A DNA stretch of 20,765 nt, from NCBI GenBank assembly GCA_018713425.1, contig DVOT01000108.1:1-20765 (forward strand), in the 5' to 3' direction. The stretch is from Alectryocaccomicrobium faecavium. Lineage in GTDB: Bacteria; Bacillota; Clostridia; Christensenellales; Aristaeellaceae. A program made the position numbers and the translations under genes. Shown one piece after another: positions 15,834 to 20,765 of the stretch; position 1 is the first letter of the stretch; each line of letters starts with the position of its first letter. The notes below the pieces were generated by a model, which was not told the DNA's origin, did not search any database, and worked only from the letters and a program-made list of their open reading frames with translations.

Positions 15834-16390
15834 CGCTGGAAGCCTTTGAATTCCTGGAGACCTTCCTCGCGGATGTGAACATCCCCTACGACAACAACGA
15901 CACCAACCCCTTCATCTCCGGCAACGCCGCGATGACCCTGATCAACAACGTGGCCCTGCGCCCGATTCTGGAAAACGAAGAGTACGCGGGCAAGGTCGGC
16001 GTGTCCGCCCCGCCCACCAATGGCACCGCCGCCACATTCTGCGGCTGCAACATGCTCTTCATCGGCCGCGATTGCCAGCATCCGGAAGAAGCGTTCGATT
16101 TCATCACCTTCGCACTCAGCCCGGAAATCGAGCTGCGCCGCGCGGAAATGCTCAATGTGCCGGTCACGCGCACTTCGCTGGTGGACGCCTACATCGAGCT
16201 GGATCCCTATAACGCCGCGCGCGCCGAGTGCGTGGAAATCGGCGTGGGCATGCCGCGCGCCATCTGGAGCACCCAGTTCCAGACCATCCGCAACGAAATG
16301 GTGCAAAAGGTGCTCTTCGGCGAAAGCGACCCCGCCACCGCGCTCTCTGAAGCCCAAGAAAAGCTGGAAGAGGAAATCGAATTCCTGTAA
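15161..16390 (+). CDS. Sugar ABC transporter substrate-binding protein (second copy)
   Basis: A 409-residue paralogue of the preceding gene, 33 bases after it, with AAAGGGG before ATG 15161. The signal peptide (residues 1-21) again ends GAALA before EEGE with no cysteine, so it would be cleaved by signal peptidase I and not lipidated. Differences from the first copy cluster in the N-terminal lobe (for example VKILYDDAAIGDAMDAKL against the first copy's shorter ITIEYISGQDQDAML) and near residues 300-315, places that may shape the ligand pocket. The middle and the C-terminal end (ESDPATALSEAQEKLEEE) are almost the same. All 14 arginine codons are CGC, typical of the operon. It is followed by a strong hairpin. 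The two proteins may bind two related ligands for one permease pair. Confidence 0.9.
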   Translation: MKKLLSLLVMFSLLLSGAALAEEGEVIELRFQRIGNDAAETEFWKSVIADYEAANPGVKILYDDAAIGDAMDAKLNTLFAANYGPDIIGHGILSVAQRADLGHYIPIDEYFATWEDGDDMMESVLANGTYKGQLYGLGYSATPYVFAYRIDLLEEAGLEVPTTWEELKEAALALTVRDDAGNITRAGFAFPMTGGNMVEYDVFVFGNGGLFMDEDSNPTLDTAEALEAFEFLETFLADVNIPYDNNDTNPFISGNAAMTLINNVALRPILENEEYAGKVGVSAPPTNGTAATFCGCNMLFIGRDCQHPEEAFDFITFALSPEIELRRAEMLNVPVTRTSLVDAYIELDPYNAARAECVEIGVGMPRAIWSTQFQTIRNEMVQKVLFGESDPATALSEAQEKLEEEIEFL

Positions 16391-16410
16391 ATTTCAAAGT
16401 GTCACGCATT

Positions 16411-16436
16411 GGCCGGGACGCAATCGCGTCCCGGCC
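16411..16436. other. Perfect intercistronic hairpin without a T-tract
   Basis: GGCCGGGACGC (16411-16421) pairs with GCGTCCCGGCC (16426-16436) through an AATC loop, an 11-bp GC-rich stem 21 bases after the stop of the second binding protein. The following bases are CCAAGCTTTG, not a run of T. It is thus more likely a transcript-end protector or weak attenuator than a full terminator. Confidence 0.7.
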
Positions 16437-16466
16437 CCAAGCTTTGCTTTCCCCATTCTTTCACAC

Positions 16467-16496
16467 CAAAAGCGCGCAGGCTTCCCGCCGCTTTTG
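16467..16496. other. Second intercistronic inverted repeat
   Basis: CAAAAGCG (16467-16474) and CGCTTTTG (16489-16496) form an 8-bp stem with a 14-base loop, just before the AAGGAGG of the next gene. It may fold with or compete against the GC-rich hairpin 31 bases upstream. The role is inferred only from position. Confidence 0.45.
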
Positions 16497-16523
16497 CGCG
16501 CAATCCAATAAGGAGGGTTTCGC

Positions 16524-17339
16524 ATGAAAATCGGCGTCGTATCCCGCAGCTTTCCCCAGCGCTCTCACCTGGAAATCGCCACGCTTTTGCAAGAGGCGGG
16601 CGCGGTTTCCACCGAGTTGTGCCTGCATTCTTCCGACACCCATTACTGGGTGTACAACGGCCGCTCGGACATGAGCGATCTGAGCGACGAACGCTTCCTT
16701 TCCATCGTGCAGACCTATCGCGACCACGGCATCGAAGTGCCCGCGCTGGGCGTGTTCACCAATCTGATCGCCCGCGAGGAAAGCGAGCGGCAGGCGAATC
16801 TCGCATACTATGAAAACCACATGCGCCTGGCGCATCTGGCAGGCATTCCCTTTGTGCCCACGGAATGCGGCTTTTTCCCCGGCGAACGCGGCGTGAACAC
16901 CGACCGCTACGAAGCGGAATTCGACCGTCTGAAGGACAGCCTTTCCTGGCTGTGCAAAAAGGCGGAGCAATACGACGTCTGCATCGCGCTGGAAGCCAGC
17001 CTGGTGGACATCGTGCCTTCGGCCAAGCGCGCCCGCGATCTGATCGAGCAGGTTGGTTCCGACCGGCTCAAGGTGCTGCTCGATCCCGCCAACCTGATCG
17101 CCAACAGCTCGGAGGAGGACATGTTCCGCTATCTCGCGCCGCACATTGCCTATCTGCACGGCAAAGACCGCAAAGTGAACGACGTGTGGGGCCGCGTGGT
17201 GGGCGACGGCGATATCGATTGGCGGCTCTTCTTCCAGCTGTATCACAAATACGCCGAAGGCAAGCCGTTCATCCTGGAGTACGTGAACGAAGAGAACTTC
17301 CGCGAAATCATGAGGCGCGTAAATGAGTATGACGCGTAA
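16524..17339 (+). CDS. Sugar phosphate isomerase/epimerase-like TIM barrel, second type
   Basis: A 271-residue AP_endonuc_2/xylose-isomerase-like barrel with a full metal-ligand set. These are E157 in IALEAS, D187 with N190 in LLDPANL, H212 in YLHGKDR, and E252 in FILEYV. The GDGDIDW loop typical of the family is also present. This pattern fits hexulose/ketose epimerases, inosose dehydratase-like and keto-glycoside-cleaving enzymes alike, so the reaction is open. AAGGAGG precedes ATG 16524. The end of the gene overlaps the first permease by 17 bases. It keeps the glutamate that the other TIM barrel of the operon lacks, which argues for different roles. Confidence 0.82.
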   Translation: MKIGVVSRSFPQRSHLEIATLLQEAGAVSTELCLHSSDTHYWVYNGRSDMSDLSDERFLSIVQTYRDHGIEVPALGVFTNLIAREESERQANLAYYENHMRLAHLAGIPFVPTECGFFPGERGVNTDRYEAEFDRLKDSLSWLCKKAEQYDVCIALEASLVDIVPSAKRARDLIEQVGSDRLKVLLDPANLIANSSEEDMFRYLAPHIAYLHGKDRKVNDVWGRVVGDGDIDWRLFFQLYHKYAEGKPFILEYVNEENFREIMRRVNEYDA

Positions 17340-18213
17340 ACCCTCCGGGAAATTGCGCCGGGCGGACGACATCGCCGCATATCTGCTGCTGGCGCCCTTT
17401 TTGCTGTTTTTGCTGGCGTTCATCGTGTATCCCGTGATCCAGAATTTGTATTATAGCTTCACCAATTACAACCTGGGCCGCGCGCCCTCCTGGATCGGCC
17501 TGCGCAATTACACGCGCCTGATGGGCGACGAGGTGTTCCAGCAGGCGGTGCTCAACACGGTGATCTTCGCGGTGTTCTCGGTGGCCGGGCTGTTGCTCGT
17601 TTCGCTGTGCGCGGCCATCGCGCTCAACCGGGCCACGCGCTGGGCGCGCGCCGTGCGCGCGGTGACGCTCTACCCTTACGCCATGTCCATGATCGCGGTT
17701 TCCATGGTCTGGCTATTGCTGCTGGATCCCACCAACGGCTATATCAACAAGCTGCTCACGCTCTTGCACCTGCCCCGGCGCATGTGGCTGTTCGATACGT
17801 CGCTGGCGCTGGGCTGCCTGATCGCCATCAGCGTTTGGAAGGACAGCGGTTATTGCATGCTGGTGCTGCTGGCGGGCATGCAGGCCATCGACACGGCGCT
17901 GTACGACGCGGCCCGCGTGGACGGCGCGAACGCCTTCGGCCAGATGCGGCACGTCACCCTGCCGGGACTGAAGCCGGTGCTATTGTTTGTTTCGGTGAAC
18001 AGTTGCATCGCCGCGTTCAAAACCTTTGAGCAGGTGCAAACCATGACCGGCGGCGACCCGCTCTATTCCACCACCACCATCGTGCACCAAATTTACCAGC
18101 GCGGGTTTGGGGAATACAAAATGGGCTATGCCGCCTCCATGTCGGTGGTGCTGCTCATCATGCTGCTGATTGTTACAGCGCTCAACTTCCGAGCGTATGG
18201 AATGGAGGAATAA
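17323..18213 (+). CDS. Sugar ABC transporter permease, MalF/UgpA type
   Basis: A 296-residue inner membrane protein with about six membrane helices (for example LLLAPFLLFLLAFIVYP near 17-35 and VVLLIMLLIVTAL near the C-terminus). The EAA loop that docks the ATPase reads YDAARVDGANAFGQMRHVTL from residue 194. It begins inside the upstream gene (17-base overlap), with TGAGGCG-like pairing before ATG 17323; ATG 17329 is a possible alternative. It pairs with the next gene to form a CUT1 heterodimer. No ATP-binding subunit is encoded in the operon, so it probably uses a shared MsmK/MsmX-type ATPase from elsewhere. Confidence 0.92.
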   Translation: MSMTRKPSGKLRRADDIAAYLLLAPFLLFLLAFIVYPVIQNLYYSFTNYNLGRAPSWIGLRNYTRLMGDEVFQQAVLNTVIFAVFSVAGLLLVSLCAAIALNRATRWARAVRAVTLYPYAMSMIAVSMVWLLLLDPTNGYINKLLTLLHLPRRMWLFDTSLALGCLIAISVWKDSGYCMLVLLAGMQAIDTALYDAARVDGANAFGQMRHVTLPGLKPVLLFVSVNSCIAAFKTFEQVQTMTGGDPLYSTTTIVHQIYQRGFGEYKMGYAASMSVVLLIMLLIVTALNFRAYGMEE

Positions 18214-18214
18214 A

Positions 18215-19075
18215 GTGGAACGGTTATTCAAAGTATTTACGTGGGTGATCATTCTGCTGCTCCTGGTTTCCGCCGGATTTCCGCTGCTGGTGACGATTAG
18301 CACTTCCCTGCAATCCCACAGCGAGGTATACGCTTCCTCGCCGGTGCTTCTCCCCGCCAAGCCGCAATGGCACAATTATGTGGACGCCATGCAAAATGGC
18401 AATTGGGGCCGCTACCTGTTCAACAGCGCCTATGTCACGCTGTGGACGCTGGTGCTCAGCCTGGCGATCAATTCCATGGCGGGCTACGCGCTGGCGCGCA
18501 TCCGCTTCCGGGGCCGCGCCGCGGTGTTGGCGCTCACGCTGGCGGGATTGATGATCCCCCCGCAGGTCACGATGATCCCCGTGTTCACCATGCTGCGCTC
18601 CATGCCGCTGGCCGGAGGGAACGACCTGCTCGGCCAGGGCGGCACCGGGCTGATGAACACCTACGGCGGGCTGATTTTGCCCTATATCGCGGGTTCCTTT
18701 GGCGTGTTTTTGATGCGGCAATTCTACGTCAGCTTCCCCACCGCGTTGGACGACGCGGCCCGCATCGACGGCTGCGGCCGGCTGCGCACCTTCCTGCGCA
18801 TCTATGTGCCCCTGAGCGGCCCGGCGTTCGCCTCGCTGTGCGTCACCAAATTCACCGGCGCTTGGAACGAATACACCTGGCCCCTGGTGATGACGCATAC
18901 CGACGATATGAAAACCGTGCAGCTCGCGCTCACCATGTTCCGCGACGAAGGGGAAATCCGCTGGAACCAGCTGATGGCCGCCACGCTGGTGGCAAGCTTG
19001 CCCATCTATATCGTGTTCCTGCTCACGCAGAAGCACTTCGTTTCCGGCCTGCTGGTGGGCAGCGTGAAGGGATAA
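18215..19075 (+). CDS. Sugar ABC transporter permease, MalG/UgpE type
   Basis: A 286-residue permease, partner of the gene just upstream. The first helix is WVIILLLLVSAGFPLLV, followed by TSLQSHSEVYASSP as usual for MalG-type proteins. The EAA loop is LDDAARIDGCGRLRTFLRIY from residue 178. Start: GTG 18215 is preferred because GGAGG (18204-18208) is 6 bases upstream and the first helix then begins near residue 8. An upstream in-frame ATG at 18197 would lie before that site. It starts one base after the stop of the first permease, so translation is coupled. It ends the operon, followed by a terminator. Confidence 0.92.
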   Translation: MERLFKVFTWVIILLLLVSAGFPLLVTISTSLQSHSEVYASSPVLLPAKPQWHNYVDAMQNGNWGRYLFNSAYVTLWTLVLSLAINSMAGYALARIRFRGRAAVLALTLAGLMIPPQVTMIPVFTMLRSMPLAGGNDLLGQGGTGLMNTYGGLILPYIAGSFGVFLMRQFYVSFPTALDDAARIDGCGRLRTFLRIYVPLSGPAFASLCVTKFTGAWNEYTWPLVMTHTDDMKTVQLALTMFRDEGEIRWNQLMAATLVASLPIYIVFLLTQKHFVSGLLVGSVKG

Positions 19076-19108
19076 AACGACGCTGCATAGCCGCAATGAA
19101 AGGATGCA

Positions 19109-19149
19109 AAACTGGCCCGGCGCCTGCTGCGCCGGGCCAGTTTGTTATC
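19109..19149. terminator. Strong terminator at the end of the catabolic operon
   Basis: A perfect 15-bp stem, AAACTGGCCCGGCGC (19109-19123) with GCGCCGGGCCAGTTT (19129-19143), has a CTGCT loop and is followed by GTTATCC. With the arm's own TTT it gives TTTGTT. A-rich bases on the left side would allow it to act on the opposite strand too. Confidence 0.85.
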
Positions 19150-19191
19150 CATTAACCCAAGGAGGTTCTCCACCCAAACTTCACCTGGCCA

Positions 19192-19200
19192 TGGTATACT
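19192..19200 (+). promoter_or_regulatory. Extended -10 promoter for the two-component genes
   Basis: TGGTATACT (19192-19200) is an extended -10 element. No good -35 is found 17 bases upstream (ACCCAA). The start codon at 19220 is so close that the leader would be only about a dozen bases, including GGAGGTG. Confidence 0.5.
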
Positions 19201-19219
19201 ATGTCCGGAGGTGCGTGCT

Positions 19220-19897
19220 ATGCCCAAAACCATTTTGGTGATCGAAGACGAGAAGCCGATTCAGAGCGTTCTCAAAGCGTTCCTGGTGGACGCGGGATAT
19301 ACCGTGCTGTTGGCCGGCGATGGCGTGGAAGGCCTGGAAAAATTCCATCAGCACCTCCCGGATTTGGTATTGCTCGATGTCCTGATCCCCGGGATTGATG
19401 GCTTTGCCGTCTGCAAAACGCTTCGCCAGGAAAGCCGCGTACCCATTATTATGCTGACAGCCCTGGATGATGATGCAAGCCAGATAAAGGGCTTCGACGC
19501 AATGGCGGACGACTACATCACAAAACCCTTTTCCATGCCCCTTGTGTTGCGCCGGATCGAGGCGGTTCTGCGCCGGTCGGAGCAGGGTATGCAGTCCGAA
19601 CCCGCGGTGATTCATTATAAGGACATCACCATGGATACAGACAGTTTTACCGTCCACATCGGCCAGGAACTTGTGCCGCTCACCACAAGAGAATTTGAAA
19701 TCCTGAAATTTCTGCTGGAAAACCAGGGCAGAGTGTTCACGCGGGATCACCTGCTCAACAGCATTTGGGGATACGACTTCTTTGGCGATGAAAAGATTGT
19801 AAATACCCACATCAAAAACATCCGCAAAAAGCTGGGCGCAGAGTATATCGAAACCATCAGAGGGGTGGGATACAAAATTGCAAAAGAAGATCCGTGA
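19220..19897 (+). CDS. OmpR/PhoB-family response regulator
   Basis: A 225-residue DNA-binding regulator. Receiver domain (1-118): acidic pair E9-D10, phospho-acceptor D53 in LVLLDVLIPGIDG, T80 in MLTALDD, and K102 in ITKPF. The winged-helix domain (about 130-222) includes TTREFEILKFLLENQGRVFT, the recognition-helix region VNTHIKNIRKKLG, and the closing GVGYKI. Start: ATG 19220 with GGAGGTG about 7 bases upstream. The longer frame from 19142 begins inside the terminator. It overlaps the sensor kinase gene that follows. Its receiver resembles VncR/VanR-like regulators of Bacillota, which often control cell-envelope or efflux genes. Codon use is intermediate between the operon and the kinase. 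It may have nothing to do with the sugar operon. Confidence 0.92.
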   Translation: MPKTILVIEDEKPIQSVLKAFLVDAGYTVLLAGDGVEGLEKFHQHLPDLVLLDVLIPGIDGFAVCKTLRQESRVPIIMLTALDDDASQIKGFDAMADDYITKPFSMPLVLRRIEAVLRRSEQGMQSEPAVIHYKDITMDTDSFTVHIGQELVPLTTREFEILKFLLENQGRVFTRDHLLNSIWGYDFFGDEKIVNTHIKNIRKKLGAEYIETIRGVGYKIAKEDP

Positions 19898-20765
19898 AAG
19901 CATCTGGGCCAAAGCCTTCCTCAGCATGCTGGCGCTACTGGTGGCCTGCTGCATCCTCATCTATGGCATGGTAATCATTTTCCTGCCGAGAAATTACCAT
20001 ACGGAGCTGGAAGGTCAGGTCACTTCCGATTTTTATGACCTGGTAGAGGTTCTGGAGCGGAATGGCTGGGAGGCCAGTTCGGACAGCCTGATGGAATTTT
20101 CCATGAGGAACAACGCATCGGTGGAAGTCAGCGATGATTGTGGGAACAACCTGTTCTCCGTGAACTTTGCCGATATGGAGAACCTGGACACTTCTGCCCC
20201 CTCTATGAGCTGTTCCGCTACATTCCAGCAAGGCGGGCAGACCTACCATGTATTTGCCAATGCCGCCCTGGTTGCGGTGGCGCAGTCCTATGGCATCCTG
20301 CTGAAGCTCATCCCCTTTATTGCCGTTGTGATTCTGCTGATCTCCGTCATTGGGGCGGTGGTCTGTTCCCGGTACTACTCCAAGCCGCTGGTCCGTATCA
20401 GCAATGTGGCAAAGCGAATGACCACCCTGGACATGACCTGGAAGTGCGAAGTCAATCGGCAAGACGAAATCGGTGTGCTGGCCGCCAGCCTGAACGAAAT
20501 GGCGGAGCGGCTCAACAACGCGCTAGCCAGCCTGCGCTCGGCAAACTGGCAGTTGAAGAAAGATATTGAGCGGGAACGGGAACAGGAAAAGCAGCGTGTG
20601 GAATTTTTCACCGCTGTGTCCCATGAACTAAAAACCCCCATCGCCATCATCAAGGGGCAACTGGAAGGCATGATTTATCAGGTAGGCGAATACAAAGACC
20701 GGGATACAACCCTGCGCCGGTGCCTGAAAACCACCAATGACATGGAGGCGCTGGTCAAGGAGATT
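19878..20765 (+). CDS. Sensor histidine kinase, VanS-like, N-terminal part (cut by window edge)
   Basis: The frame is open from TTG 19878 to the window end, 296 residues. It overlaps the response regulator by 20 bases, and GGGGTGGG a few bases upstream may serve as binding site. Parts: first membrane helix about 10-34; an extracellular sensor region of about 105 residues; second helix about 143-165; HAMP-type linker; a basic/charged coiled coil; and the dimerisation/phospho-acceptor motif FFTAVSHELKTPIAIIKGQ with H249. The catalytic ATPase domain lies beyond the window. It autophosphorylates and passes phosphate to D53 of the regulator. Of 16 arginine codons only two are CGC (eight are CGG), unlike the operon genes. 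This suggests a foreign origin. Confidence 0.9.
   Translation, partial: MQKKIRESIWAKAFLSMLALLVACCILIYGMVIIFLPRNYHTELEGQVTSDFYDLVEVLERNGWEASSDSLMEFSMRNNASVEVSDDCGNNLFSVNFADMENLDTSAPSMSCSATFQQGGQTYHVFANAALVAVAQSYGILLKLIPFIAVVILLISVIGAVVCSRYYSKPLVRISNVAKRMTTLDMTWKCEVNRQDEIGVLAASLNEMAERLNNALASLRSANWQLKKDIEREREQEKQRVEFFTAVSHELKTPIAIIKGQLEGMIYQVGEYKDRDTTLRRCLKTTNDMEALVKEI

Noticed and set aside
13439..16357. A 972-codon open frame on the minus strand opposite the sulfatase and binding-protein genes
   Set aside because: It is a by-product of GC-rich third positions on the coding strand: it spans several plus-strand genes, is His/Arg/Gly-rich without domains, and has no convincing ribosome binding site.
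19159..19165. AAGGAGG between the operon terminator and the response regulator
   Set aside because: No start codon with a sensible frame follows at the right distance. The regulator has its own GGAGGTG further down.
1..20765. tRNA, rRNA, CRISPR arrays, insertion sequences and att-type direct repeats
   Set aside because: Looked for by eye in the gaps between genes. No cloverleaf, spaced direct repeats or transposase motifs were found. A covariance-model scan was not possible here.

Overview
This window looks like chromosome of a GC-rich, low-taxonomy-resolution Clostridia-type Bacillota (possibly an uncultured gut lineage). The basis is strong AGGAGG-type ribosome binding sites throughout, a zinc-ribbon/kinase-derived membrane protein of a type I associate with Clostridia, a VanS-like sensor kinase at the right end, and a LexA (DinR)-type box of the Gram-positive kind. 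Order and genus cannot be fixed from the sequence alone.

Left edge (1-1970, minus strand): two phage structural genes, a P22-type portal protein and the start of a tail/minor structural protein that runs off the window. The portal is the first gene of its unit. No terminase precedes it, and a SOS-like box sits in its upstream region.

Housekeeping block (2033-8070, plus strand): a promoter, a short Orn/Lys/Arg decarboxylase-family PLP enzyme, a 959-residue membrane protein with a zinc ribbon, a decayed Ser/Thr-kinase N-lobe and six peptidoglycan-binding-like repeats, then mnmA (tRNA 2-thiouridylase) and a DEDDh exonuclease. It closes with a clear rho-independent terminator.

Catabolic operon (8144-19149, plus strand): a well-formed promoter with a palindrome over its -10 drives ten genes. 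They are a xylose-isomerase-like TIM barrel, a sulfatase-fold enzyme with Thr at the nucleophile site, two related Gfo/Idh/MocA dehydrogenases, a classical Cys-type sulfatase, two tandem paralogous sugar-binding proteins, a second TIM barrel, and two CUT1 permeases. Hairpins between the binding proteins and the downstream genes, and a 15-bp-stem terminator at the end, shape the unit. Inferred logic: import a sugar-like compound carrying sulfate and/or phosphate ester groups, remove the ester groups, oxidise the ring with NAD-dependent dehydrogenases and rearrange or cleave it with TIM-barrel enzymes. There is no glycoside hydrolase, no sugar kinase and no transporter ATPase in the window. The substrate cannot be named from sequence.

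Right edge (19192-20765, plus strand): an OmpR-family response regulator and the first 296 residues of its sensor histidine kinase, which is cut by the window end. The arginine codon choice of the kinase differs sharply from the operon beside it, which suggests acquisition by transfer. No RNA genes, CRISPR arrays or insertion sequences were seen.
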